Shown: positions 38,482 through 48,621, counted from the first letter of the stretch. The stretch: 64,000 nucleotides of DNA from Paracoccus sp. DMF-8 (GCF_029309835.1 NZ_JARJHL010000010.1:1-64000), one strand, 5' to 3'. Numbers and translations: made by a program. The notes: a model not told the origin generated them from the sequence alone.

Positions 38482-39603
38482 TTGTCCACGCCCTCGACCA
38501 ACGACAGTTTCGTCGTTTTTGACCAAGTTCGCAAAAGTTGCGACGGTCAGACACTTGTTGTCAAAGACCTGAACCTGACCATCGCCAAGGGCGAGTTCCC
38601 GACCATGCTTGGCCCCTCGGGGTCGGGCAAGACGACCTGCCTGATGATGCTGGCGGGGCTTGAAACCGCCACGCATGGCGAAATCCGCCCGGACGGGACC
38701 AATATCAACGACGTGCCGCCCCATAAGCGCGGCATCGGCGCGGTGTTCCAGAATTACGCGCTGTTTCCGCATATGACGGTCGGGGAAAACCTGTCCTTTC
38801 CGCTGGAAGCGCGCGGCATGGGCGAAGGCCGAACGCGAGGATCGCATCACCCGCGCGCTGGACATGGTGCAGATGGGCAAGTCTCGGCGAACCGCCGCCC
38901 CGCCCAGCTTTCGGGTGGCCAGCAACAGCGGATCGCATCCGGCCCGCGCGCTGGTCTTTGACCCCAAGCTGGTCTTGATGGACGAAACCGCTCGGCGCGC
39001 TGGACAAACAGTTGCGCGAACATACGCAGTTTGGGTGTTCTGCTGGCGTTGCACGAACGTCTTGGGGATTACGGTCGTCTATGTCACCCATGATCAGGGC
39101 GAGGCGCTGACCGCGTCCGACCGCGTTGCCGTGTGTTCAAACGACGGCCGCATCCAGCAGCTTGCACCGCCTGCGGTCCTGTATGAACAGCCCGAAAACA
39201 GCTTTGTCGCCGGGTTCATCGGCAGAAACAACGCGCTGCCGGGCACGATCACCAGCCTGGACGGCGACACCGCCACGGTGCGTCTTGGCAATGGCGAAAC
39301 CATCAGCGCCACGGCGGTCGCCATCCGCGAGAACGGGCAGGCCACGCTGGTTTCGATCAGGCCGGAACGCATTGAGTTCAAACCGGAAATGATGCCCCCC
39401 GGCGCAATATGATCGATGCCGAAGTGCAGGATGTGATCTATATGGGGGATATCCTGCGCACACGGCTGCGCGTCGCGGAAACCGATGATTTCGTGATGAA
39501 AAGCCGCAATACACTGGGCCAGACCCGGCTGCAGCCGGGGCAGAAGATCAAGATCGGCTGGCATCACGCAGGGCTGCCTCGCGCGCCGGACCCGGTCCAA
39601 TAA
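38482..39603 (+). pseudogene. ABC transporter ATP-binding protein, polyamine/putrescine type (many apparent frameshifts)
   Basis: PotA-like ATPase starting at TTG (38482; GGGAG 7 nt upstream). Walker A is GPSGSGKTT (44-52), and the Q-loop region is IGAVFQNYALFPHMTVGENL. The signature LSGGQQQRIA is present but in another frame (about 38908-38937), followed by Walker B (FDPKLVLMDE) and the H-loop (TVVYVTHDQGEALT), then a TOBE-type C-terminal domain (YMGDILRTRLRVAETDDFVM). At least six frame changes fall between 38825 and 39410. The conserved order of motifs shows that an intact gene existed or still exists. First gene of a four-gene importer operon. Confidence 0.8.
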
Positions 39604-39622
39604 TCGCAATCAGGGAGCGAAA

Positions 39623-40711
39623 ATGAAAAAGACACCTGGCCCTGGACGACCGCGCTTGTCGGCGTCGCTTTCGGCGGCTCAGGCGGCAGGACAAGCCAGC
39701 TGAACCTGCTGGCCTGGGGCGGGGCCTATGGCAACAGCCATGTCGAAGCCTATGTGAAGCCCTTCGAGGCGGAAACCGGGATCAAGGTCACCGTTTCCGA
39801 CGCGCCGAACCCCGCGACCCCGATCAAGGCGCAGGTCGAGGCGGGCAATGTCACCACCGATATCGCCTCGGTCGAATATGCCGATGCGGTGCGCCTGTGC
39901 GACGAGGGCCTGCTGGAAGAAGTCGATGCCTCGATCCTCGCCGACGGTTCGGATGGCGTGGCGGCGGCCGATGACTTCATCGAAGGCGCGATCACCGAAT
40001 GTTTCGTCGCAACCGACGTCTATTCGATGGTTCTCGCCTATGACGACGCCAAATTCCCGGATGCCAAGCCGACGCAACCGGCCGATTTCTTCAACACCGC
40101 CGATTTCCCGGGCAAGCGCACCATGCGCAAGGGCGCCAAGTTCAATCTGGAATTCGCGCTGATGGCCGATGGCGTTCCGGCAGCCGAAGTCTATGACCTG
40201 CTGGGCACGCCCGATGGCGCTGACCGTGCCTTTGCCCTGCTGGAAACGATCAAGAACGACGTGATCTGGTGGGAAGCCGGCGCGCAGCCTCGCAACGGCT
40301 GGCCGATGAGCGTAGGGTCACCATGGCCTCCGGCGCTTCAACGGCCGGATCTTTGCCGCGGCGCAGGAAGAAAACAAGCCCTTCAACATTGTCTGGGACG
40401 GCCAGATCTATGAAATGGAAGGCTGGGTGATCCCGAAAGGCGCGACCAATCTGGATGCCGCCAGGGAATTCATCACCTATACGACCTCGTCGGCGCCGCA
40501 GGCCCGTGCCGCGGAATTCATCAGCTATGGTCCCCCGCGAAAGTCGGCCGCGGCGCTGGTCGGCAATATGGAAGGCACCGATATTCCGATGGCGCCGAAC
40601 CTGCCGACCACGGCGGAAAACATGACCAATGCGCTTGGCTCGGATCTGGATTTCTGGGTCGACCATGATGGTGAGCTGAACGAGCGTTTCAGCGCCTGGC
40701 TGGCCCAGTAA
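39623..40711 (+). pseudogene. Extracellular solute-binding protein, spermidine/putrescine type (apparent frameshifts)
   Basis: Periplasmic ligand-binding protein of the PotD type. The ATG at 39623 has GGGAG upstream. The signal peptide is broken near 39635 (reads WPWTTALVGVAF in another frame). The mature start LNLLAWGGAYGNSHVEAYVK and KPFEAETGIKVTVSDAPNP are typical. The frame changes near 40290-40345, then AAAQEENKPFNIVWDGQIYE and EGWVIPKGATNLDAAREFI follow to the stop at 40711. The likely ligand is a polyamine or related cation; the specific substrate is not determined. It lies between the ATPase and permease genes. Confidence 0.8.
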
Positions 40712-40767
40712 CAGGCTGTCGCAAAACCGGGGCGATCGCGGCATCGCGGTCGTTCCTGATCGGAATG

Positions 40768-40797
40768 GGCCTTGCAACCTTGTCCGGTTGCGGGGCC
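40768..40797 (+). other. Stem-loop between the binding-protein gene and the first permease gene
   Basis: GGCCTTGCAACC pairs with GGTTGCGGGGCC (12 bp, two G-T wobbles) across a 6-nt loop. There is no T run. Such hairpins after a binding-protein gene often protect its mRNA from 3' decay and lower permease expression; that is inference here. Confidence 0.65.
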
Positions 40798-40817
40798 GTC
40801 GATGAATGAAGGCCCAT

Positions 40818-42119
40818 ATGTCCCACGCGCTTGACCCTCATGCAGCCATCGTGACCGAAGCCGGCGGGCTTGATCCGGGGGGGCCGCTGCTGACCACCGA
40901 CGGAGAGCCGCTTGGCCGTGCCCTGAGGCGCAGTTCGCGCCGCGCCCGGCACCGCGCCTTTCTGCTGGTGCTGCCGCTTCTGGCCTTTGTTCTGGTCACC
41001 TTCATCGTGCCGATCGGGCAGATGTTGCAGCGTTCGGTCAAGAATGACGGCTTTTCCGCGAATATGCCGCAGATCAGCGCATGGTTCGCCGAACATCCGC
41101 GCGGCACCGAACCCGATGAGGCTGCATGGGCCGCGCTGGCCGCCGATCTGGGCGCCGCCGCCGAGGCGCGCACCATCGGCACCGTCGCGACCCGCGTCAA
41201 TTACGAAATGCCGGGCACGCGGTCGCTGTTCACATCCGCCGGGCGTCAGGTCCGGGGCGGGGTCGAGCCGCCCTATCGCGATGCCATGCTGGACATCGAC
41301 GCGAAATGGAACAACCCCGCGCTTTGGGCTGCGATGCGCGAGGTCTCCAGCGCCTATACGGAAAACTTCTATCTGGCCGCTGTTGACCGCACCCGCAACA
41401 TCGACGGCAATATCACCCCCGCGCCGCAGGAACAGCGCGTCTATCTGATGCTGTTCCAGCGCACTTTCGTGATTTCGGCGGTCATCACGCTGACCACCTT
41501 CATCCTGGGCTTTCCGATTGCGCATCTGCTGGCGACCCTGCCGACGCGAAAATCGAACCTGTTGATGATATTGGTTCTTTTGCCCTTCTGGACATCGCTG
41601 CTGGTGCGGACCAGTGCATGGATGGTGCTGTTGCAGCAGCAGGGCGTGGTCAATGACATTCTGGTCTGGACGGGGCTGATCGGGAACAATCAGCGGCTGC
41701 AGATGATGTATAACCAGATCGGCACCATCGTCGCGATGACGCATATCCTGCTGCCCTTCATGATCCTGCCGCTGTATTCGGTGATGCGGACCATCAACCC
41801 CAGCTATGTCCGTGCGGCGCGTTCGCTTGGCGCGACAAGCTGGACGGCCTTTCGCCGGGTCTATTTCCCGCAGACTCTGCCGGGGCTGGGGGCGGGGGCG
41901 CTGCTGGTGTTCATCCTGGCCGTCGGCTATTACATCACGCCCGCGCTGGTCGGCGGTTCGACCGGACAACTGATTTCCAACATGATCGCCATGCATATGA
42001 CGCAGACGCTGAACTGGTCGATGGCCGCCGCGCTGTCGGGGCTGCTGCTGGCGGCTGTGCTGATCCTTTACTGGCTCTACGACCGGATGGTCGGTGTCGA
42101 CAATCTGAAACTGGGGTAA
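40818..42119 (+). CDS. ABC transporter permease, PotB-like, with long periplasmic insertion
   Basis: 433 residues and intact. Six helices with the EAA-type loop PSYVRAARSLGATSWTAFRR and helix pairs such as LLVLPLLAFVLVTFIVPIG and AVITLTTFILGFPIAHLLAT. Between helix 1 and 2 is a soluble insertion of about 140 residues (SVKNDGFSANMPQISAWFAE through APQEQRVYLMLF), longer than in E. coli PotB. The start is the ATG at 40818. The second permease starts 3 nt after its stop. Confidence 0.9.
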   Translation: MSHALDPHAAIVTEAGGLDPGGPLLTTDGEPLGRALRRSSRRARHRAFLLVLPLLAFVLVTFIVPIGQMLQRSVKNDGFSANMPQISAWFAEHPRGTEPDEAAWAALAADLGAAAEARTIGTVATRVNYEMPGTRSLFTSAGRQVRGGVEPPYRDAMLDIDAKWNNPALWAAMREVSSAYTENFYLAAVDRTRNIDGNITPAPQEQRVYLMLFQRTFVISAVITLTTFILGFPIAHLLATLPTRKSNLLMILVLLPFWTSLLVRTSAWMVLLQQQGVVNDILVWTGLIGNNQRLQMMYNQIGTIVAMTHILLPFMILPLYSVMRTINPSYVRAARSLGATSWTAFRRVYFPQTLPGLGAGALLVFILAVGYYITPALVGGSTGQLISNMIAMHMTQTLNWSMAAALSGLLLAAVLILYWLYDRMVGVDNLKLG

Positions 42120-42122
42120 GTG

Positions 42123-43081
42123 ATGGCGCTTCCGACCTATGCCTCGCCGCTGGAAAAGATCTGGTATTACTGCCGGTTGGTGATCTGCGGCCTGATCTTT
42201 TCTTTCTGATCGCGCCCATCGTCGTGATCATTCCGCTGTCCTTCAACCCCTCGAATTCCTTCACCTTTTCCGACCAGATGCTGGCGCTGGACCCGGATGG
42301 CTATTCGCTGCGCTGGTATGACCGGCTGCTGACGCTTGGCATGTCGAACGGCGACGGCATCCGCGACTGGAGCTGGTGGGTCGATGCCTGGAACAACTCG
42401 CGCTGGATCAATGCGGCCAAGAATTCGCTGATCATCGGCTTTTTCTCGACCGTGATCGCGACGGTGCTGGGGACGCTGGCCGCGCTTGGCCTGTCGCGGC
42501 CGGAAATGCCCTATCGCCGCGTCATCATGACGGTGCTGATTTCGCCGATGGTCGTGCCGATCATCATTTCGGCGACGGGCATGTTCTTTTTCTATTCGAA
42601 CCCTGCGAACCGCTGAGCTGGATCGGGATCGAGGCGACCTGCGGGCGGCTGTCCCAGACCTATACCGGGATCATTCTGGCCCATGCGACGCTTGGCATTC
42701 CCTTTGTCATCATCACGGTGACGGCGACGCTGATCGGTTTCGACCAGTCGCTGGCCGCGCCGCCGCGAGCAGCGGGGCCAATCCGCGCACGACCTTTTTC
42801 CGGGTCATCATGCCGCTGATCCTGCCGGGGGCGATTTCGAGCGCCTTGTTCGCCTTCGTGACGTCGTTCGACGAGGTGGTGGCGGTGCTGCTGCTGGCCG
42901 GGAACGAACAGCAGACCATCCCCTTCCAGATGTGGAACGGGATCTGCGAACAGATCTCGCCCTCGATCCTTGCGGTGGCGACGCTGCTGGTGATTTTCTC
43001 GATCGCGCTGCTGACCACGATCGAGATCCTGCGCAGGCGGTCGGAACGGATGCGGGGGATCACCCCCAGCCAGGGAAAAAC
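42123..43081 (+). pseudogene. ABC transporter permease, PotC-like (three apparent frameshifts, no clear stop)
   Basis: Second permease. Starts ATG 42123 MALPTYASPLEKIWYYCRLV, three bases after the previous stop. Helices and the EAA loop SSGANPRTTFFRVIMPL (partly in another frame) are present. One base is lost near 42203 (TTTTCTTTC), one near 42603 and there is a change near 42755-42775. The conserved end RRRSERMRGITPSQ is followed by no stop before the terminator at 43082, so a further error at the end is likely. Confidence 0.75.
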
Positions 43082-43107
43082 CGGGGCGCTGCGGCGCCCC
43101 TTTTTCG
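43077..43107. terminator. Bidirectional Rho-independent terminator between the ABC operon and the AEC gene
   Basis: GGGGCGC / GCGCCCC stem with a short TGCG loop, flanked by A run and TTTTT on both sides. It ends the ABC operon on the plus strand and the AEC operon on the minus strand. Confidence 0.85.
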
Positions 43108-43116
43108 TGGCGCGGA

Positions 43117-44065
43117 TCAGGGCAGGACCGCGATCCAGGGCCAGATCGTCAGGATCGACAGCCCGGTCGATACCAGCACGGTCGACGCCGCAACCCGCTC
43201 TCTGCCGCGCCATAGATCGAGGCGAACAGATAGGCATTCACCCCCGGCGGCATCGACGCGGTGATGACGGCCGAACGCATCGCCGCATCGGGCAGCGCGA
43301 ACAGCCAGCCCAGGCCAAAGGTGATCGCCGGATGCAGGATCAGCGAACAGGCGCAGCACATGACAATCGCGGTCATGTCGCCTTCGGGGGCGGTAGCGGC
43401 GACAGCACGCGCCCCGGACCGAACAGCGCGGCGGGCAGGGCGGATGCGGCGATCATGTCGGCCGCCGCCCAGAAGCCTTCCGGCAGCACCAGCCCCGCGC
43501 CCATCAGCAGGTTCATCACCAGCCCGCACAGGATGCCGATGACCAGCGGCGTATGCAGCACCCCCGACAGCGCGCGCCCGGCGACGCGGCCGATGGACAG
43601 GTTCTGGCCGCGCGTCTTGGTGAACTCCATCATGGTGATGCCGAAGGTATAGAGCAGCGGCGAATGGATCGAGATGATCGCGAGGTTTCCCGCAATCGCC
43701 TGCGCCCCATAGGCGCGCTCCATGATCGGGATGCCAAGCAGCAGCGAATTCGAGAACAGGCAGACGAAGCCGATGGCGACCGCATCTTCGGGACTGCGCC
43801 CCAGAAAGCGGCGCGAGATGAACCAGCCGGTAAAATAGGACCCGAAGGCGCCGGTGTAAAAGGCCAGCCACATCCAGCCGTTGAAATTCTCGGTCAGGTT
43901 CAGCCGCGCGATATTGGCAAACAACAGCAGCGGCACGGCGAAATTCTGGGCGTAGCGCATCAGCCCGTCGACCGCCCCATCCGAAAACCAGCCGCGCCAG
44001 GCGACGACATAGCCAAAGCCCAGGATCAGAAAGACGGGCAGGATGACATCGAAAAGAACGGTCAT
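43117..44065 (-). CDS. AEC family transporter (auxin efflux carrier-like; apparent frameshifts)
   Basis: About 316 residues with ten helices, e.g. VILPVFLILGFGYVVAWRGW and FVCLFSNSLLLGIPIMERAY. The second half continues in other frames: TAIVMCCACSLILHPAITFG, then MPPGVNAYLFASIYGA and STVLVSTGLSILTIWPW to a stop at 43117. Jumps lie near 43385-43402 (two extra C) and near 43195. Members export small organic acids or amino-acid-like molecules; the substrate is unknown. The start overlaps the MBL gene stop (ATGA at 44065-44062), so it is the last gene of the dacC-tmk-holB-tatD operon. Confidence 0.85.
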
Positions 44066-44862
44066 GGCAGTTCCAGCACCAGCCCGTCATGGGCGGGGAT
44101 GACATGGTCGGGGGTTTCCGCCATGACGTCTGCGTAGTCCAGATCAATGTGCATATTGGTGATGACGCCGCGCCGGGCGCAGGATTGCGCGATCCATTCC
44201 AGCGTCAGCTCCAGATGGGCATGGCTGGGGTGGGGCGTGCGGCGCAGGGCGTCGCAGATGAAGATGTCGCAGTCGCTGATGACCGGCCAGGCGGCATCGG
44301 GGATCTGGTGGACATCGGGCAGATAGACCAGCGCGCCCGCCCCGGCCGACAGCCGGAACCCTAGCGCGGGCATGCCGCCGTGATCGACTTCGAAGAGGGT
44401 GACGTCGATGGTGCCGCCCGCGCCGTCAAAACGCATCGGCCCGTCGATCAGGTTCAGCGCGGCGACGGGCGGGTAGCAGGACCCTTCGGGCGTGTCGAAG
44501 ATATAGCCGAACCTCTCGCGCAGCGCGGCGGTCGTGGGCGCATCGGCCCAGACCGGCCTGATCCGCGCCATGTTGTAGACGATCTGGCGCAGGTCATCGA
44601 TGCCGTGGATGTGGTCGGCATGGGCATGGGTATAAAGCACCGCATCCAGTTCGGCCACGCCCGCATCCAGCATTTGCGCAACCAGATCGGGGCCGGTGTC
44701 GATCAGCAGCCGCGTCACGCCATCGGCTCCGATCCGTTCGACCAGCAGCGAACAGCGGCGGCGACGGTTGCGCGGGTTGGCGAGGTCGCATTCCCCCCAA
44801 CGACCACCGATCCGAGGCACGCCACCCGAAGAGCCGCAGCCAAGGACGGTCGCGCGGATCAT
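44062..44862 (-). CDS. MBL-fold metallo-hydrolase, PhnP-like
   Basis: 266 residues. The metal-binding signature THAHADH lies at 78-84 and the N-terminal segment LGCGSSGGVPRIGGRWGECD is typical of the PhnP/lipoyl(octanoyl)-type phosphodiesterase branch. Other metal ligands are expected near YLPDVHQIP and DALRRTPHPSHAHLE. It probably hydrolyses a cyclic phosphodiester or nucleotide, but the substrate is unknown. The start overlaps the tatD stop (ATGA). Confidence 0.88.
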   Translation of the reverse strand: MIRATVLGCGSSGGVPRIGGRWGECDLANPRNRRRRCSLLVERIGADGVTRLLIDTGPDLVAQMLDAGVAELDAVLYTHAHADHIHGIDDLRQIVYNMARIRPVWADAPTTAALRERFGYIFDTPEGSCYPPVAALNLIDGPMRFDGAGGTIDVTLFEVDHGGMPALGFRLSAGAGALVYLPDVHQIPDAAWPVISDCDIFICDALRRTPHPSHAHLELTLEWIAQSCARRGVITNMHIDLDYADVMAETPDHVIPAHDGLVLELP

Positions 44863-45659
44863 GGTTTCGCCTTCCAGAACAGGCGGTCGAAATTCGCGGT
44901 GGTCAGGGCCGCGAATTCGTTCAGCGACATGCCGAATGTCTCGGCGCCGACCCTTGCGGTATGGGCGACAAAGGCCGGTTCGTTGCGTTTGCCGCGATGG
45001 GGCGGTGGCGCCAGATAGGGCGCGTCGGTTTCGACCAGAATGCGGTCGCGCGGGGCGGCGGCAAAGATTTCCCGCAGCTCGGTCGAGCGGGGAAAGGCCG
45101 CGATGCCGGACATCGACAGGTAAAAGCCCAGATCCAGCGCGGCCCGCGCCAGTTCGGCGCTGCTGGTAAAGCAGTGCATGACGCAGGAATAGGCGCCCGC
45201 GCGATGTTCCTCGGACAGGATGCGGGCCATGTCCTCATCGGCGTCGCGGGCATGGATGATCAGGGGCAGGCCGGTTTCGCGCGCGGCCTGGATATGGATG
45301 CGCAGGCTTTCGGCCTGAATGGCGGCGCTGTCGGCGGTGTAGTGATAATCCAGCCCGGTTTCGCCGATGCCGACGAATTTCGGATGCTGCGCCATTTGGA
45401 TCAAGGTGTCGGCTGTGACCAGCGGTTCTTCGGCGGCATACATCGGATGGACGCCTGCCGCGTAGAACAGGCCCTCATGGGTCTCGGCCAGGGCGCGGAC
45501 GGCGGGTTCCTTGTGCATGCGGGTGCAGATGGTGACCATCCGGCGCACGCCTGCGGCGCGGGCACGGGCAATCAGATCGTCCTGCTGCCCCTCGAAATCG
45601 GGGAAATCAAGGTGGCAATGGCTGTCGACAAGATCGGGAAGGGGGTCAGGCTGGGTCAT
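44859..45659 (-). CDS. tatD: TatD family metal-dependent hydrolase
   Basis: 266 residues. TIM-barrel amidohydrolase-like DNase. DSHCHLD (12-18) supplies metal ligands, then GETGLDYHY, LPLIIHARDADED, MHCFTSSAELA and VETDAPYLAP. In E. coli TatD is a 3'-5' exonuclease and is not required for Tat transport despite its name. It sits between holB and the MBL gene, an order shared by many proteobacteria. Confidence 0.93.
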   Translation of the reverse strand: MTQPDPLPDLVDSHCHLDFPDFEGQQDDLIARARAAGVRRMVTICTRMHKEPAVRALAETHEGLFYAAGVHPMYAAEEPLVTADTLIQMAQHPKFVGIGETGLDYHYTADSAAIQAESLRIHIQAARETGLPLIIHARDADEDMARILSEEHRAGAYSCVMHCFTSSAELARAALDLGFYLSMSGIAAFPRSTELREIFAAAPRDRILVETDAPYLAPPPHRGKRNEPAFVAHTARVGAETFGMSLNEFAALTTANFDRLFWKAKP

Positions 45660-45674
45660 CTCTGCCGGGAAGGA

Positions 45675-46760
45675 TCAAAGGGTGGCGGGCCGGTTCGCAA
45701 GCCCGATCAGCATATCCAACACCAGAGCCGAGGGGTCGAGGTTGACCGCCCGGCCCTTGCGGGCGCGCGCCGAGAGTTCCGCCTGCGCGGCGGCCCAGCC
45801 CCGCGCGCTGCGGTCATCGGGGGACAGGCGCCGCAGCAGGTCAGCCTCGCCATCGGCGGCTTCGGGCAGGGGCGGGCCAAGCAGGCCGGCGCGGGCGGCG
45901 CGGGACAAAAATCGGTCGAGCAGCGTGACGACAAGGTCAAAGGGATCGCCGTCCGGCCCGGCGCGGCCGCCCGCCAGATCCGCCAGCTTCATCGCGGCCT
46001 TACGGTCGAAGCCGGGCAGGGTGGCAAACAGGTCGATGATCGCCTGATAGGTTTCCAGCCCGTCCTGACCGGTCAGGCGCAGGGCCTCGCCCACCGAACC
46101 GCCGGACAGCGCGGTCAGGCGGTCCGGATCGCCGGGGGCCTGCAACCGATCCAGAATGCGCGCCATATCCGTGGCCGAAACCGGGGCCAGCCGCAATTCG
46201 CGGCAGCGCGACCGGATCGTCGGCAAAAGCTGCGCGGGCTGGTGCGAGATCAGCAGGATCACCGCGTCATGCGGAGGTTCCTCCGGGATTTTCAGCAGGG
46301 CATTGGCGGCGTTGCGGTTCATTTCATCGGCGGGATCGATGATCGCGACACGGCGCCCGCCCTCGGCCGCGGAAAGACGGAAAAAGGACAGCAGCTTGCG
46401 GATGTCATCGACGGTGATTTCGCTGCGCAGACGGCCCGTCCTGTCATCGACGCTGCGCCGGACCAGATGCAGGCGCGGCTCGGACAGGGCAAGGATGCGG
46501 CGCGACAGCGGGCTGTCGGGGTCGGTGGAGAGGGTGGCTGCGGGCTGGTCGGCCAGCAGCCATTTCGCCAGCGCCCGGGCCAATGTCGCCTTGCCGGTGC
46601 CGCGCGGGCCGCTGAGCAGCCAGCCGTGATGCAGGCGGCCCGCGCCGGCCGTGGCCAGAAAATCGCGGATCGTCGCGTCATGGCCGATCACCCCGGCGGC
46701 AAAACGCGGATGCGGGGCGCCAGGGACGCGGTCAGCCTCGATGATCTCATCGGTGCTCAT
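45675..46760 (-). CDS. holB: DNA polymerase III delta' subunit
   Basis: 361 residues. Clamp-loader subunit with AAA+ fold. GPRGTGKAT (51-59) is an altered Walker A. A sensor region ISHQPAQLLPTIRSRCREL follows. It overlaps the tmk stop (ATGA at 46760-46757). It works in the clamp loader with the tau/gamma and delta subunits; holC, a further loader partner, is also in this window at 34.4 kb. Confidence 0.93.
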   Translation of the reverse strand: MSTDEIIEADRVPGAPHPRFAAGVIGHDATIRDFLATAGAGRLHHGWLLSGPRGTGKATLARALAKWLLADQPAATLSTDPDSPLSRRILALSEPRLHLVRRSVDDRTGRLRSEITVDDIRKLLSFFRLSAAEGGRRVAIIDPADEMNRNAANALLKIPEEPPHDAVILLISHQPAQLLPTIRSRCRELRLAPVSATDMARILDRLQAPGDPDRLTALSGGSVGEALRLTGQDGLETYQAIIDLFATLPGFDRKAAMKLADLAGGRAGPDGDPFDLVVTLLDRFLSRAARAGLLGPPLPEAADGEADLLRRLSPDDRSARGWAAAQAELSARARKGRAVNLDPSALVLDMLIGLANRPATL

Positions 46761-47352
46761 GGCAGGGCATCCAGAACGCGCGCGGCGACGTCATCGGCGC
46801 TGCCGTTGCCGTCGATCAGATGCACGCGAGGCCGGGTCGCGGCAAGCTGGCGAAAGCCGTCGCGCAGCCGGGTCTGGAAGCCAAGTCCCATGTCTTCGAA
46901 GCGATCCTCGCCGCTTTGGCGGGCGGCGCTGCGGGACAGGGCGAGTGCGGGATCGAGGTCGATGACAAAGGTCAGATCCGGTTCAAGGCCGATCATCAGA
47001 TCGTGCAGCTGATCGACCATCCGGCGCAGATTGCCGCGCGTCGCGCCCTGATAGACCCGCGTCGAATCGGCAAAGCGGTCGGTGATCACGGTGGCGCCGC
47101 GATCCAGAGCGGGACGGATCCGGCGTTCGACATGGTCGCGGCGGGCTGCGGTGAACAGCAGCAATTCGGTTTCCGCAGACCAGCGATCCGGGCCGCCCCG
47201 AACCAGAAGCCTGCGGATTTCTTCGGCCCCGGCGCTGCCGCCGGGTTCGCGGGTCAGGACGGTATCGCGGCCACGGTCCCGCGCGGCTTGGCAAGCCGCC
47301 TGGCCTGGGTCGATTTTCCCGAGCCGTCGATCCCTTCGAAGCTGATGAACAT
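46757..47352 (-). CDS. tmk: Thymidylate kinase (one apparent frameshift)
   Basis: Phosphorylates dTMP to dTDP. P-loop FEGIDGSGKSTQARRLA at the N-terminus (ATG 47352), then LTREPGGSAGAEEIRRLLV, DRFADSTRVYQG (substrate loop) and the LID region. A one-base loss near 47278-47283 (CCGCGCGGGACC) splits it after about 25 residues. Reconstructed length is 198 residues, normal. It lies 4 nt after dacC and overlaps holB. Confidence 0.93.
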
Positions 47353-47356
47353 CCGT

Positions 47357-48505
47357 TCAGTTCGTGATGGCGCTGATGGCGCGGCTGCCAAGGCGCTGCG
47401 CGGCGCCTTGCAGGCGGCCAAAGACGCCTGCCGCCTCGACATCCGAAGCAGCGATCAGGGGCATGTGGGATTCTTCCGCATCGGGAATGCGGATGACCAG
47501 ATCGCCCAGGCGAGTGCCCGCCTTGACCGGCGCTTCGATCGGGCCGTTGAATACCGCCTCGGCGGTGACGCCTGCCTGCGCACCGGCGGGGATCAGCACC
47601 CTGACGCCGTTTTCCGTGGTCAGGCCGACCTTGCTGCGGGTGCCAAGCCAGACCGGGGCCTCGGCCACGATTTCGCCCCGGGGGACGATGGTGCGCATGG
47701 TGAACTGACGGAAGGCCCAGTTCACGATCCGCTCGATCTCCTCGGCGCGCGCGCGGTCGGAAGGCAGGCCGTTGATGACAAAGATCACGCGGCGGTCACC
47801 CTGAACGGCCGAACCGACAAGGCCATATCCCGCCTCTTGCGTGTGGCCGGTTTTCAGGCCGTCCGCGCCAATCCCAAGCTGCAACAGGGGGTTGCGGTTG
47901 AAGCGGTTAGCAGGGGCGCGGTTGTCAAAGGGGAACTCGGTCAGGGCGAAGAACGTGTAATACTCGGGGAAGTCCTGCACCAGATGCAGGCTCAGAATAC
48001 CCAGATCATGGGCCGACATGACATGGCCTTCGGCAGGCCAGCCCGAGGCGTTGACAAAGGTGGATTCGGTCAGGCCGAGCGCGCGGCCACGTTCCGTCAT
48101 CTGCCGGGCAAAGGCGTCTTCGGTGCCAGAAAGCCCTTCGGCGACGACAACGCAGGCGTCATTGCCCGACAGGACGATGATGCCCTTGATCAGCTCTTCG
48201 ACGGTGGGGCGGTCGTTTTCGTTCAGGAACATGGTCGAGCCCTGCATCTGCCGGGCCTTGGTCGAAACGGGCAGGCGCGTATCCAGTTGCACACGGCCTT
48301 CGTCCAACGCCTCGAACAGCATGTAGAGCGTCATCAGTTTGGACATCGAGGCCGGGGGCAGCGCCTGAGCGGCGTTCTTTTCCATCAGCACCGTGCCGGT
48401 CGTCACATCATAGACCCAAGCGGCGCGCGCATTGGTATCGAACGCGGCAACGGGTCCCGCGATCACGGACAGAAAGGCAAGAATGCCGGTGAAAAGAGCC
48501 CGCAT
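47357..48505 (-). CDS. dacC: D-alanyl-D-alanine carboxypeptidase (PBP5/6 type)
   Basis: 382 residues. Signal peptide (MRALFTGILAFLSVIAGPVA). Active-site SxxK is S53-MSK (53-56), SxN is SGN (113-115) and KTG is at 218-220, the full low-molecular-weight PBP triad. A C-terminal beta domain and an amphipathic tail (AQRLGSRAISAITN) fit membrane anchoring. It trims the terminal D-Ala from peptidoglycan side chains. It may head the operon tmk-holB-tatD. Confidence 0.93.
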   Translation of the reverse strand: MRALFTGILAFLSVIAGPVAAFDTNARAAWVYDVTTGTVLMEKNAAQALPPASMSKLMTLYMLFEALDEGRVQLDTRLPVSTKARQMQGSTMFLNENDRPTVEELIKGIIVLSGNDACVVVAEGLSGTEDAFARQMTERGRALGLTESTFVNASGWPAEGHVMSAHDLGILSLHLVQDFPEYYTFFALTEFPFDNRAPANRFNRNPLLQLGIGADGLKTGHTQEAGYGLVGSAVQGDRRVIFVINGLPSDRARAEEIERIVNWAFRQFTMRTIVPRGEIVAEAPVWLGTRSKVGLTTENGVRVLIPAGAQAGVTAEAVFNGPIEAPVKAGTRLGDLVIRIPDAEESHMPLIAASDVEAAGVFGRLQGAAQRLGSRAISAITN

Positions 48506-48621
48506 GGAATATCCTCAATGGCTGACGCTCGACCCAGTGATGGTTACATCAGGCCACAGGCGCCCGCAACGCTGCGGCTGCAAGTTGCGCAAAAGTGAAG
48601 CGTGCCACCCGGCAGATGTGT

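Noticed and set aside
44961..48598. Very long open frames on the plus strand opposite tatD, holB, tmk and dacC (two of about 590-680 codons).
   Set aside because: They mirror the real minus-strand genes. High-GC coding sequence leaves few stops in the antisense frames. They have no Shine-Dalgarno, no motif and amino-acid bias (many R, G, Q, H) typical of shadow frames.
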